Below are positions 10,142-18,874 of a stretch of 36,890 nt of DNA, piece by piece (the stretch's first letter is position 1; each line of letters starts with the position of its first letter). A program made the translations under genes and the position numbers. Source of the stretch: Verrucomicrobiota bacterium (GTDB lineage Bacteria > Verrucomicrobiota > Verrucomicrobiia > Chthoniobacterales > UBA10450); contig QHPX01000141.1 of the NCBI GenBank assembly GCA_003219195.1, positions 1 to 36,890 on the forward strand. Reading direction: 5' to 3'. The notes under the pieces were generated by a model, which worked only from the letters and a program-made list of their open reading frames with translations, did no database searches and was not told the DNA's origin.

Positions 10142-13100
10142 CAGCGAAATCGAATCAAATACTTTAGCATCCCACGATAATCACCGCCGACACCGACGTC
10201 GCCAACGAACACAAATTGATCGTTGATCTTGAGCCGCGCGGTGGCCTGTTGTTGCCCTGTCCGGGGATCGACCGTGCCAACGTCCAAATCCAGGCGATCG
10301 AAAACGGAATTACTCTGCGTCGCCTGGCCCTTCTTAAAAATTTTTCGGTAAAGCTGTTGCACCAGCAACGTGGCGGCGCGTCCGGCCAGCACGTTGTTGC
10401 TTCCCGTCAGCTCGTCCCGTGTCGCGCCGGTTGCGAGAAGGGAAATGATTTCCTCTTGAGGCAAGGGTGGCTCGCTCGTGAAAATAGCCTCCGGCGCAAG
10501 CGACGTTCCGTAAATATAAACATGAATGGTGTGATCATGAATCACCGAAGTGCCATGCAGATCGAGTTTCGGATTAAACGAGTCGCTCGGGTCAAAATAA
10601 ACAAAGCCGGAAGAAACTTCGAGACGGCTGAATGGAAGCGTTGCTTCGACCTTCTCCAGCCGCACCAAACCTTGCAAGGCTGGACGCAAGCCGGTGCCGG
10701 TCAAATGCAGATCGCTCACCGCGCCGCCATTGGCGAGACTGCCGCGAATGAGGACCGGGTCCTTTGTTTTAATGGTCATGTCGAATTTCCAATCGCGAAA
10801 CGGTGGTTGGGGGATGGAAAAATCCGGTCGCGCCGATGGCGGCTGCGGCGCAGGCCTGCCGGGCAGTCCGATCGGAATGAGATCGAGGTTCTTCAAAAAT
10901 TCACTGTTGGTCATTGCCACCGTCCCCGTCACATTCGCGCTGCTGATCGGGCCGGTCACCTTGATGTCCGCATCCACCCGCGCGGTTAACGTGTCATTAC
11001 GTGCGACCAGCGCGCTATCGGCTTTTAGTTGCAGATCGAGATTCGCCGCGGTCAGTTTTGGAAAGGTGATGCGGCCGCTCATGGTAAAGTGACCGCCGGA
11101 GAGTTCGCCGCCGAATTGCTCGAGCGTGAGCGCGTCATTAGCAAACTTAAGGCGCGCTTTAAAATTTCTCAGCGCGGGAAGAGTCACGTTACTGGCGCGC
11201 GCCACATTTACCGTCATATCGCCGGCACCGCTCAAAACGGGTCGCCCGAGCGTTCCGCTTACATCGACATCCAGCGCCAGGTCGCCATCCAGGTTTTGAA
11301 TTGCCGGCACAAATTGGTGGATAAAATTGACCGAGCTCTTCGGCATCCGAACTTTTGCCGTGACCGGCGTTTCGTCCGCCAACTTCCGCTCGCGCACGAT
11401 CTTTGCGACGTTGAACGGCAAATTCGCCGTCAATTCCACCGGTTTAATCCTGGCCTGCTGCAATTTGCCTGAAACGGTCAACTGATTGTGTTGGGACTGC
11501 GCACTTAGGTCGAAGCTCGCTGGTCCTAGGTTCGGCAGGCGCTCGCTGCGCAGGTCGCGCATCTGCACGTCGAACCGCGCATTCAAATCCGCCAGTGTTC
11601 CTTGCGCGTCCAGCTTCACGTTGACGGTTCCCGATGTCGTTGATTGCAGGCCAACGTCTTGAAAAAGCTTTTTGATCTCGATGTTCTCCGATTGAAAATT
11701 CGCGATCACTTTCCCGTTCGGCGGACAAACTGGCGCGGCGGTGCCCAGGTTTTTCCAGATAAACGGAATGGAAATATAACCTCCCGCGTACTTCGCTTCG
11801 CCCTGGTCGAGTTGAATTTTCGTGATCTCCAGGGTTTCGCCCTTTGCCCGGACGATCGCTTGAAAATCCATCTTGTTACTGCGCAGAAAAATCAAAGGGA
11901 CATCGAGACCATCCGGCGAGTAAGTCGCGTCCGCATTTGCCTGCAACGATTGCAAATCGCCATAGCGGCCTTTCTCCAGAGTGAGCTTCAGTTTCCCTGA
12001 GTTCTTAAATTTCGCCGCGTCGCCGCTTCCCTCCCAGTCGATCGCGAGCGAGCCGGCCAGCTTGCGCTCGTTTCCATAAGCATTGAGCAGCGGCTCGATC
12101 GTCGATAAATCTGAAACGTTCGCCGAGAACTTTCCGCTGTAATGATATGGCGCGCGAAGATCGACAATCCCATGCGCGCCGACAAAATCGTGCTCGTTCA
12201 AGCTCGCCGTAAAATCATTCAGGTAGATCACGTTGTTCGAAATGGAACATTGCGAGCTCAGCTGTTTAAAGACCAAATCACGCATTTTGAGATGAGACCC
12301 GGAGACCGCGACCTGGCCGTTATTGACGCCTCGTTTCCGCTCGATCTGCGCGGTCAGTTGCAATGGCCCGCTGATCTTGTCCGGCGAATCGGCCACCCAG
12401 TAATCCGCGACCTCGGTCGCATTTAACGAAACATTCAACTGCGCCGATTGCGACGCGGCCTTGCTCAGCTCTTCCGGCAGCCAGTATCGACCGCGAACAC
12501 TCAGATCATTTTGCTTTCGCCGGAAATTGAGACGCTCCACGCTTATCAAATCGTCAACTCCGCTAAGCGAGCCGGCCACGGAATCAATCACATAGTCTCG
12601 ATAACGTATATTAGAAATATCTAAGTCGAGCGCCGAGCGGAGATCGGCAAACCAAGGTTTTCTAAGATTCGACGGCGGCATTGTCTTAAATGCTCTAAGA
12701 TTCGCAGTGAGCTTGTCGATCGTGCCATTTGCAAATCCGACCGAACCCGCGGACGCGGTCAGATTCACCTTCAGCTTCCCATTCTTGATGTCGATCCTGC
12801 CGTTGATCTGAGCCGAGCCTGTCAGCTCCTGCGCGGTTCCGGCGGTCAATCGCTGGAGGTCGACTGCGGCGGCTGACATTTCCAGCGTCGCCGCGCTCCG
12901 GCCAAACTGTTTAATATCAGCCGGTAAATCGGCCGAACCGCGCAAGTGAAATTCGTTCCTCCCTTGAACGATGTCCGCGCTTTGCACCGTCGCCTTTCCC
13001 TCTTGTGCGGAGACTTCGAAAATACAACGATCGAAAACCATTTGTTGTCGGCGCAGATTGCTCATCTGCGCAGACATCGTCCCGCTCCAGGAGCTCGGGA

Positions 13101-14022
13101 GATTCAGGACGCCGGCCAGATCGACCTTCACCCGTTCGATTTGTCCGCCGATAAACCCCTCGGGCAAATCGAGGTATTTGTTAAGCGCGGTCGCCGCGAT
13201 CGTTTCTCCAAGCAAACGCACTTTTGTATTCAGCGAAGAAGAAGTTTGGGTCATGGTGATCGAGCCGGAAAGCGTTCCGCCGCCAATCGCACTATCGACA
13301 TGGATCATCAGGGTTTTTGCGCCGATCTGCGACGCATCGACATTCAAAACCCGAAAGCGATCTTCGTTATCGAGCAGGAGATCGTGGAGAACGAGGTTCC
13401 GATTGGCATAGGACGTTTGCGCCGAAATTTTTGTCCAGCCTTGTCCCGCCGGCAGTTGCAACTTATCGACCCGCAATTCGCCGGGACTGCGCGGGTCCAA
13501 ATCGAGATCGACATGTTCCAAAATGAAATCGTGAGGTTTATTCCGGACAATCAGAGTGACGTCTGATAAACGCATGCGGTCCGGAAAAACCGAGGGCAGC
13601 CTGATTCTCTCGTGAATTTTGGGCGGGCGCGGTTTGAGCGGCCCTTCGACTGGATTCAAAACGATCCGGGCCGAATGCGCTTCCAGGCTTTTCAGAAACT
13701 GCGATGGACCATGCAGGAGCAGTGCCAGCAAGCTGTAATCGGCGCGGGCAAGATCGACATCGACTGATTCGACGTCGGTCGATCCCGTCGGGACGACATG
13801 AAGATGTCGGATCGAAAGCGTCGTAAAGATGTTTCCTTCGAGAGCAAAATCGATCTTCAAATGTTCGCGCCCGGCATAATGCCGCGCGACCTGCCGGCCG
13901 AGACCAAGCAAAAGTGGGCGATGAAAAATCAGGAGAAGCGCAATGCACGCAGCAAGCGCAACCGCCGCGCGACGCCAAAGCCGTCCGTGCGTCTGCGCGC
14001 CTGCCTGACCGTCTTCGCCCAC
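10141..14022 (-). CDS. tamB: TamB-like translocation/assembly module protein (DUF490)
   Basis: A 1293-residue inner-membrane-anchored periplasmic protein. One N-terminal membrane segment (AAVALAACIALLLIFHRPLLLGLG) is followed by about 1000 residues of AsmA/TamB-type beta-repeats (many VSGxL, GxVDL and LxxxGxI strands). The conserved C-terminal DUF490 block runs from PPFRDWKFDMTIKTKDPVLIRG, through PLPQEEIISLLATG with FDRLDLDVGTVDPRTG, to the end FVGDVGVGGDYRGMLKYLIRFR. TamB-type proteins form a groove that bridges the inner and outer membranes and work with TamA in barrel-protein or phospholipid transport. The stop codon shares a base with the tamA start. The start at 14022 keeps the membrane anchor at the N-terminus. 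Confidence 0.92.
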   Translation of the reverse strand: MGEDGQAGAQTHGRLWRRAAVALAACIALLLIFHRPLLLGLGRQVARHYAGREHLKIDFALEGNIFTTLSIRHLHVVPTGSTDVESVDVDLARADYSLLALLLHGPSQFLKSLEAHSARIVLNPVEGPLKPRPPKIHERIRLPSVFPDRMRLSDVTLIVRNKPHDFILEHVDLDLDPRSPGELRVDKLQLPAGQGWTKISAQTSYANRNLVLHDLLLDNEDRFRVLNVDASQIGAKTLMIHVDSAIGGGTLSGSITMTQTSSSLNTKVRLLGETIAATALNKYLDLPEGFIGGQIERVKVDLAGVLNLPSSWSGTMSAQMSNLRRQQMVFDRCIFEVSAQEGKATVQSADIVQGRNEFHLRGSADLPADIKQFGRSAATLEMSAAAVDLQRLTAGTAQELTGSAQINGRIDIKNGKLKVNLTASAGSVGFANGTIDKLTANLRAFKTMPPSNLRKPWFADLRSALDLDISNIRYRDYVIDSVAGSLSGVDDLISVERLNFRRKQNDLSVRGRYWLPEELSKAASQSAQLNVSLNATEVADYWVADSPDKISGPLQLTAQIERKRGVNNGQVAVSGSHLKMRDLVFKQLSSQCSISNNVIYLNDFTASLNEHDFVGAHGIVDLRAPYHYSGKFSANVSDLSTIEPLLNAYGNERKLAGSLAIDWEGSGDAAKFKNSGKLKLTLEKGRYGDLQSLQANADATYSPDGLDVPLIFLRSNKMDFQAIVRAKGETLEITKIQLDQGEAKYAGGYISIPFIWKNLGTAAPVCPPNGKVIANFQSENIEIKKLFQDVGLQSTTSGTVNVKLDAQGTLADLNARFDVQMRDLRSERLPNLGPASFDLSAQSQHNQLTVSGKLQQARIKPVELTANLPFNVAKIVRERKLADETPVTAKVRMPKSSVNFIHQFVPAIQNLDGDLALDVDVSGTLGRPVLSGAGDMTVNVARASNVTLPALRNFKARLKFANDALTLEQFGGELSGGHFTMSGRITFPKLTAANLDLQLKADSALVARNDTLTARVDADIKVTGPISSANVTGTVAMTNSEFLKNLDLIPIGLPGRPAPQPPSARPDFSIPQPPFRDWKFDMTIKTKDPVLIRGSLANGGAVSDLHLTGTGLRPALQGLVRLEKVEATLPFSRLEVSSGFVYFDPSDSFNPKLDLHGTSVIHDHTIHVYIYGTSLAPEAIFTSEPPLPQEEIISLLATGATRDELTGSNNVLAGRAATLLVQQLYRKIFKKGQATQSNSVFDRLDLDVGTVDPRTGQQQATARLKINDQFVFVGDVGVGGDYRGMLKYLIRFR

Positions 14023-14257
14023 GAGGGCGATACTCTATTTCCACGAGGGTAAAGCGCAAACGATACGGCCCCATTCCCTTCGCGGGACTCCTCATTCTCG
14101 CTACAATGCACCGGGCCGCTCTACGGAATTTCTTGGGCGAAGTTTTAGAAAAAAATGAATTTGTTTGTGCCGGCCCGAACCGGGCGCGTACCAAACCATC
14201 TGCCGGCAGTTCGACGTTGCGCGCGAAGGCGTCCGGCGTCACGCTTTCTCGCAGCGC

Positions 14258-14841
14258 ATGAATCCCGACAAACTCTTCGATTATCTCGATGGCAAGCTTT
14301 CCGCGACGGAACGGGCCGCGTTGGAGGAGCGACTGACTTCGGACCAGCAATTGCAACGCGAGATCGCGGTCGCGCGACGAATCCACGCGGGCATGCGCAG
14401 CGATTCGCGCGAGGTTTTACTGCCGGAGGAAGCGGACGTTTCCGAGCGCGGGCGGAAAATGGCGCGCCGCGTCGGCGCCGCATTTATCATTCTCATGGCC
14501 GTAAACGTAGGCGTCGGCTTGTGGCTGATCGCAAGACATGAAACAAAAAACCAGAATCGCGCGTCGCTCGAAGCGCAAACGCGGCAGCAATTGACGAAAT
14601 CTCTCGAACAGGCCGCGGCGACTGAGCTAACGCCGGCACCGTTCGGCGTAAGCGACAGAAACATCGCCTCGGACTTCTTCTCGATCTTCCCTCCAGTCGG
14701 GAGGCCGAATTTCGGGCAGCGATCTCCGCAATTACTGGCGGAAGTCCAAGCTCACCCGCTCCCAGCGAAACAAAGACGCCAACTTCGGCAAAGAAAAGTT
14801 TCTCCGTCCAGGTGATCGAATCTGCGCTGCCACAAAACTGA
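14258..14841 (+). pseudogene. Anti-sigma-factor-like membrane protein with an apparent frameshift
   Basis: From the ATG at 14258 the protein starts MNPDKLFDYLDGKLSATERAAL, the layout of an anti-sigma N-terminal domain, though it lacks the zinc-binding His/Cys. One membrane segment follows (RVGAAFIILMAVNVGVGLWLIA). The opening frame ends at 14815 with an unlikely Arg/Gln-rich tail. The -1 frame, open from 14626 to a stop at 14839-14841, reads HRLGLLLDLPSSREAEFRAAI and ends KKSFSVQVIESALPQN. That looks like a genuine protein end and stops 25 bp before the next gene. I infer a small deletion with frameshift near 14640-14665, or an assembly error; a translated -1 shift cannot be excluded. If translated as read from the initial frame, the product is 185 residues. 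No adjoining sigma gene was found. Confidence 0.6.
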
Positions 14842-14866
14842 TCGCGAAACGAAACCAGATGAAGCG

Positions 14867-15574
14867 ATGATCGCGATCACGTTCGCCTTGTCGGCGGAAA
14901 GTTCGGGACTGGTCGGTCTGTTGCGGGAAAAGAAGCGTGCATCATCCAGCGGCGGAAAAATCGTTTACGGCAAGATCGAAAACCAATCCATCGCGATTTT
15001 GCACACCGGCGTTGGTCGAAAAAGCTGCCAACTCAAGATCGACAATTTCCTGCGGACTGAGGAGCTTCGCCGTCTAATCAGCTCAGGATTCGCCGGCGCA
15101 GCGCGGGAAGACTTCCAAGTTGGCGACTTGATCGTCGCGGAGAACTTCTCGGATCGAGAATTGGTTTCTGAGGCGCAGCAAATCCTGGCGAATGGCAATG
15201 TGCGCACCGCGAAGCTTTTTACATCAGCAACGATTGTCGATTCGATTGATGCACGAAACGAGATTGCGCGGACAAACGCCGCCGATGCAGTCGATATGGA
15301 AACGGAGGTAATCGCGCAAGCGTGCTCCGTGCGCGGGGTCCCGATGCTTTCGTTGCGCGCGATCAGCGATAGTTTACGCGAGCCCTTTCCAGCACCGCCA
15401 AGCATCCTGTTCGACATCGAGCGCCAGCGGACCAATGCGGCGAAATTGTCGCTTTATTTGATCAACCATCCACGTGCCCTTTTCGATCTGTTTCGTTTCG
15501 CGCGCCAAATTACACGAGCGCGCAGAATTTTGACCGGTGCGATCGTCGATCTTCTGCGACAGGTCGATCGGTAG
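14867..15574 (+). CDS. Nucleoside phosphorylase superfamily protein (MTA/SAH nucleosidase-like)
   Basis: A 235-residue protein of the PNP/UDP phosphorylase fold, which cleaves N-glycosidic bonds of nucleosides. It begins MIAITFALSAESSGLVGLL, the usual first strand of this family. It has HTGVGRKSC for the phosphate or ribose site and GFAGAAREDFQVGDLIVAE for the next loop. The VDMETEVIAQACSVRGVPMLSLRAISDS block near 145-170 contains the Met-Glu pair that binds ribose and the catalytic-site Asp in the same family. The short C-terminal extension is Arg-rich. Related proteins include MTA/SAH nucleosidase and the hopanoid-associated HpnG phosphorylase, so the exact substrate is open. The TAG stop (15572-15574) is part of a GTAGGG palindromic repeat. 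Confidence 0.82.
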   Translation: MIAITFALSAESSGLVGLLREKKRASSSGGKIVYGKIENQSIAILHTGVGRKSCQLKIDNFLRTEELRRLISSGFAGAAREDFQVGDLIVAENFSDRELVSEAQQILANGNVRTAKLFTSATIVDSIDARNEIARTNAADAVDMETEVIAQACSVRGVPMLSLRAISDSLREPFPAPPSILFDIERQRTNAAKLSLYLINHPRALFDLFRFARQITRARRILTGAIVDLLRQVDR

Positions 15575-15623
15575 GGACAGCGGCGCTGCGCTGTCCGCGG
15601 ACGTCGCAGCGCGGCGGCCCTAC
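15571..15623. repeat. GTAGGG palindromic element between convergent genes
   Basis: Begins GTAGGG and ends CCCTAC, so it has short terminal inverted repeats. Inside is a stem GGACAGCG / CGCTGTCC with a 6-nt loop, followed by a second GC-rich half. It fills the whole space between two convergent genes, and both stop codons (TAG at 15572-15574 on plus, TAG at 15620-15622 on minus) are supplied by its two ends. Confidence 0.75.
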
Positions 15624-16522
15624 CCTTGCGCGGGTTCGATGTGCACCAGCACATCCGCGATTCGCGCGTCCGTTTGCTGGATGGCTGCTTTCACTTGATG
15701 CGCAATGTGGTGACCCTCCCGCACAGAAATGTTGCCGCTCACGCCGACGTGAAGATCGACGTAAAAATCCAGGCCCATTTTGCGCACGAGACATTTATCG
15801 ATCTCGATAACTCCGGGGACAGATCGGGCCGCATTTCGAACGAAATCGACAAATTCACTCTGCGGCGCCGTGTCCATGATTTCGGACAAAGCAGGCCGCA
15901 ACAGCCGATAACCGTTGGCGCCGATCAGCGCACAGGCAAAAAGCGCCGCCCAGTTGTCCGCGCTTTGCCACGTCGCGCCACCGATAACTGAAACGGAAAT
16001 GCCGACGAAGGCGGCGATGGAAGTCAACGCATCGGTGCGATGGTGCCATGCGTCCGTTTGCACGGCGGTGCTTTCAACATTGCGACCAAACCGGATGACA
16101 TATCGATATAAAACTTCTTTCACAACCACAGCAACAATCAGGACAACGAGTGTGAACGGGGCGGGCGCGTGATGCGGGAGAAAAAGTGCGCGTACGCTTT
16201 GAATGGCCAAACCAAGCGCGGCGGCGAGCACGCCCATCGAGACGACGACCGCAGCAATCGGCTCGGCCTTGCCATGACCGTAAGGATGCGTCGCGTCGGG
16301 CGGGCGCGCGGCAAACTTTAATCCGCCCCAAATGACAATCGAACCGGCAATATCGAGTGTCGATTCGATTCCGTCGGCAATCAGCACGTAAGCATTGCCT
16401 AACAGTCCGGCGATAATTTTCGCCGATGCCAGCAGGACATTGATTGCGAGGCCGAGCAGCGCAACGCGCGCACCAGTTTGCAGATTACTCGCGGAAGCCT
16501 GAGGATGCAGCGCCGAAGTCAT
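15620..16522 (-). CDS. Cation diffusion facilitator (CDF) family metal transporter
   Basis: A 300-residue inner-membrane transporter of the CDF family, which exports Zn2+, Co2+, Fe2+ or Mn2+ in exchange for protons. Membrane segments include VALLGLAINVLLASAKIIAGLLG, the metal-site helix with ADGIESTLD, ITTVVSMGVLAAALGLAIQSV-like segment 3, LVVLIVAVVVKEVLYRYV, and the second metal-site helix with HHRTDALTSIAAFVG (the conserved HxxxD). The cytoplasmic C-terminal domain contains EIDKCLVRKMGLDFYVDLHVGV and HHIAHQVKAAI. The start was set at 16522 (MTSALHP); an upstream ATG at 16654 in frame would add 44 Arg/Pro-rich residues and overlap the divergent gene. Metal preference is not decided by sequence alone. 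Confidence 0.9.
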   Translation of the reverse strand: MTSALHPQASASNLQTGARVALLGLAINVLLASAKIIAGLLGNAYVLIADGIESTLDIAGSIVIWGGLKFAARPPDATHPYGHGKAEPIAAVVVSMGVLAAALGLAIQSVRALFLPHHAPAPFTLVVLIVAVVVKEVLYRYVIRFGRNVESTAVQTDAWHHRTDALTSIAAFVGISVSVIGGATWQSADNWAALFACALIGANGYRLLRPALSEIMDTAPQSEFVDFVRNAARSVPGVIEIDKCLVRKMGLDFYVDLHVGVSGNISVREGHHIAHQVKAAIQQTDARIADVLVHIEPAQG

Positions 16523-16524
16523 CG

Positions 16525-17514
16525 ATGAATCAAAATATAAAGGCGGTCGTTTACGAAAGGCACGGAAATCCGGCGGAAGTTTTACGTGTAGAGACTCAGC
16601 CGTGGCCAACGCCGGCGGCGGACGAAGCAGTGGTGCAAATGCGCGCGGCGCCAATCAATCCGGCCGACCTCAATGCAATCGAAGGAAAATATCCGGTGCG
16701 ACCTGGACTTCCGGCGACGCCAGGGTTCGAAGGCGCGGGAGTAGTTGTCGATCTTGGCAGCGACGTCACAGGAATGACAGCCGGGGCGCTCGTTATCCTG
16801 CCGCACAGTCTCGGCACTTGGCGCGAAGCCGTTGCCGTAAAAGCGAGCGAACTGGTCGCGGTCCCACCGGAGATCGAGCCGGTGCATGCGGCAATGTTGA
16901 AAATCAATTCAATGACCGCCTGGCGTTTGTTGCACGATTATGTCGATCTGAAGAGCGGCGATTGGCTGATTCAAAACGCGGCCAATTCGGCAGCGGGCCG
17001 GGCGGTGATTCAGATCGCGAACGATCTTGGCTACAAAACTGTAAATATCGTTCGCCGCGCCGAATTGATCGATGAACTGCGCTCAGAAGGCGGCGATGTC
17101 GTGTTTGTGGATGGAGAAAATCTTCGCGAGGAAGTAAAGAATGCGATGAGCGGCGCACCAGTCCGGTTGGGATTGAACGCAGTCGGCGGTGAAAGCGCGC
17201 TGCACCTTGCCAACTGCCTCGCGCCGGGCTCAACGATGGTAACCTTCGGCGCGATGAGTTTGCAGCCGCTGAAAATCCCAAACGGCCTGCTCATTTTCAA
17301 AGATCTTCGTTTCCGCGGAATATGGATTAACAAGTGGTACGACAACGCGACCATGGCCGAACGGATCGATGCATTTCGGCCACTCTTCGAAATGGCCAAG
17401 CGCGGACTGTTGCGCACGAAAGTCGAAAAGAGTTATCCGCTAAGCGAAGTGAAAGCCGCTGTTATGCACGCCGCGCAGGGAAAACGCAGCGGCAAGATTA
17501 TTTTTGAATTTTGA
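16525..17514 (+). CDS. Enoyl-thioester reductase-like (MECR/ETR type) MDR oxidoreductase
   Basis: A 329-residue medium-chain dehydrogenase/reductase. It has the GroES-like N-terminal domain (IKAVVYERHGNPAEVLRVE, INPADLNAIEGKYP, PGFEGAGVVVDLG) and a Rossmann domain. Its nucleotide-binding stretch NAANSAAGRAVIQIANDLG and the following VNIVRR are characteristic of 2-enoyl thioester reductases, which reduce trans-2-enoyl-CoA or -ACP with NADPH. No structural or catalytic zinc cysteines are present, in line with the family. The late KIPNGLLIFKDLRFRGIWINKWY also fits. Start at ATG 16525 is only 2 bp from the divergently read CDF start, so its leader lies in that gene. Other MDR activities such as quinone reductase remain possible. 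Confidence 0.85.
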   Translation: MNQNIKAVVYERHGNPAEVLRVETQPWPTPAADEAVVQMRAAPINPADLNAIEGKYPVRPGLPATPGFEGAGVVVDLGSDVTGMTAGALVILPHSLGTWREAVAVKASELVAVPPEIEPVHAAMLKINSMTAWRLLHDYVDLKSGDWLIQNAANSAAGRAVIQIANDLGYKTVNIVRRAELIDELRSEGGDVVFVDGENLREEVKNAMSGAPVRLGLNAVGGESALHLANCLAPGSTMVTFGAMSLQPLKIPNGLLIFKDLRFRGIWINKWYDNATMAERIDAFRPLFEMAKRGLLRTKVEKSYPLSEVKAAVMHAAQGKRSGKIIFEF

Positions 17515-17516
17515 AT

Positions 17517-17540
17517 TGTAGGGCGCCGATTTTCGCCGCC
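17517..17540. repeat. TAGGG-type palindromic element after the MDR gene
   Basis: TGTAGGGCGCCGATTTTCGCCGCC: TAGGG is followed by the stem GGCGcCGA / TCGCCGCC with one mismatch. It starts a few bases after the MDR stop codon. A second, weaker hairpin follows up to about 17582. The copy at 18770 is nearly identical. Confidence 0.65.
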
Positions 17541-17594
17541 GCTGGAAAAAGATGGCGGCGAACGTGGCCGATCTGCAACCTTGCGATTTAGACC

Positions 17595-18773
17595 ATGCTC
17601 AGGGTAATTGTTGTCGGTGCGGGCATTAATGGTGTCACTGCCGCGATTGAACTAAAAAAACGCGGCCACAAAGTTGTTCTTGTCGATCCAGGGCCGCTGC
17701 CGCATCCGCTGGCCGCGTCCACCGATATCAGCAAAGCGGTCCGCACTGCTTACGGCGCTGATGAATATTACACAGCGCTGGCGGAGCGCGCGATTCCATT
17801 GTGGCGAAAGTGGAATGAGGAATTCGGCCTCGAGTTGTATCACGAGACCGGCGTTTTGTTCGTTCGGCGCGAGCTCATGCGGCCTGGCGATTTTGAATAC
17901 GAAAGCTGCAAAATATTTGAGAAGCGCGGACACAAGTTTGAACGACTCAATTCAGCAAAGCTGCGCAAACGTTTCCCCGCATTTAATGCAGAACGTTTCG
18001 ACGATGGATTCTTCGATCCCGAAGCGGGTTATGTGGAGAGCGGGCGGGTCGTCGTTACGCTCGTTGAGCAAGCACGATCACTCGGCGTTGAGTTAGTCGA
18101 AGGGATCAAGTTCATCGCATTGGATGAAAACGATAATTCGGTCAACGGCATTGTCCTGCAAGATCGACAACGAATTGGCGGCGATGCCGTCGTTGTTGCA
18201 GTTGGAGCGTGGACGCCGTACGTGCTGCCGTTCACGCGAAAATTCTTTCGCGCAACGGGACATCCGGTATTTCATCTCAAACCTGACAAACCGGAACTTT
18301 TCTCGCCGCAGCGTTTTCCCTTCTTCGGTGCCGATATTTCGACGACGGGCTATTATGGTTTTCCGCTTAATCGTGAAGGCGTGGTGAAAATCGCAAATCA
18401 TGGACCCGGCCGCGAGATGTCGCCGGAATCGCCCGAGCGCACGGTCACTCCGGAAGAGGAAAAAAAGTTGCGCGAATTCTTGACCAAGGCAATTCCCGCG
18501 CTGACGGAGGCGCCAATCGTTTACACGCGGATTTGTTTGTACTGCGACACGCACGATGGAGATTTTTGGATCGCGTCCAATCCGGAGCGACGCGGATTGG
18601 TTATTGCAACCGGCGATAGTGGTCACGGGTTCAAATTTGCGCCGCTGCTTGGCGAAATCGTCGCAGATGCTGTGGAGGGCAAATCGAATCCGCTTTTGGA
18701 AAAATTTCGCTGGCGACCGGAAGTGCGTTCGGGCCTGGCCAAAGAGGCTGCGCGCTTTCAGCCCGAATTGTAG
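17595..18773 (+). CDS. FAD-dependent amine oxidase (DAO/sarcosine oxidase-like)
   Basis: A 392-residue flavoprotein of the D-amino-acid oxidase/sarcosine oxidase superfamily (DAO fold). The N-terminal dinucleotide-binding motif is VIVVGAGINGVTAAIELKKRGHKVVLVD (GxGxxG plus the terminal acidic residue). The following ASTDISKAVRTAYGADEYYTALAERAIPLW matches the substrate/FAD-binding region seen in monomeric sarcosine and N-methyltryptophan oxidases. The late GLVIATGDSGHGFKFAPLLGEIVADAV is the standard C-terminal FAD motif. It is a cytoplasmic enzyme with no signal peptide; the amine substrate is unknown. Lys or Cys for covalent FAD attachment was not decided. The TAG stop (18771-18773) lies inside a TAGGG palindromic repeat. 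Confidence 0.9.
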   Translation: MLRVIVVGAGINGVTAAIELKKRGHKVVLVDPGPLPHPLAASTDISKAVRTAYGADEYYTALAERAIPLWRKWNEEFGLELYHETGVLFVRRELMRPGDFEYESCKIFEKRGHKFERLNSAKLRKRFPAFNAERFDDGFFDPEAGYVESGRVVVTLVEQARSLGVELVEGIKFIALDENDNSVNGIVLQDRQRIGGDAVVVAVGAWTPYVLPFTRKFFRATGHPVFHLKPDKPELFSPQRFPFFGADISTTGYYGFPLNREGVVKIANHGPGREMSPESPERTVTPEEEKKLREFLTKAIPALTEAPIVYTRICLYCDTHDGDFWIASNPERRGLVIATGDSGHGFKFAPLLGEIVADAVEGKSNPLLEKFRWRPEVRSGLAKEAARFQPEL

Positions 18774-18862
18774 GGCGGCGATTTTCGCCGCCGTATTTTA
18801 ATTGGCAGCCAAGATGGCTGCCCTGCAAAAATCGTTGGCCCGGCAGAGTCCCGCCTACCGCC
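18770..18862. repeat. Composite TAGGG palindromic element at the end of the FAD oxidase gene
   Basis: GTAGGG is followed by a perfect stem GGCGGCGA / TCGCCGCC (3-nt loop), then a second stem GGCAGCC / GGCTGCC, and a distal CCCGCCTACCG that roughly inverts the beginning. Its TAG is the stop codon of the FAD oxidase. It lies between that gene and the convergent jag gene, so it may also end transcription, though there is no T-tract. Confidence 0.7.
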
Positions 18863-18874
18863 ACAAATCGACAA

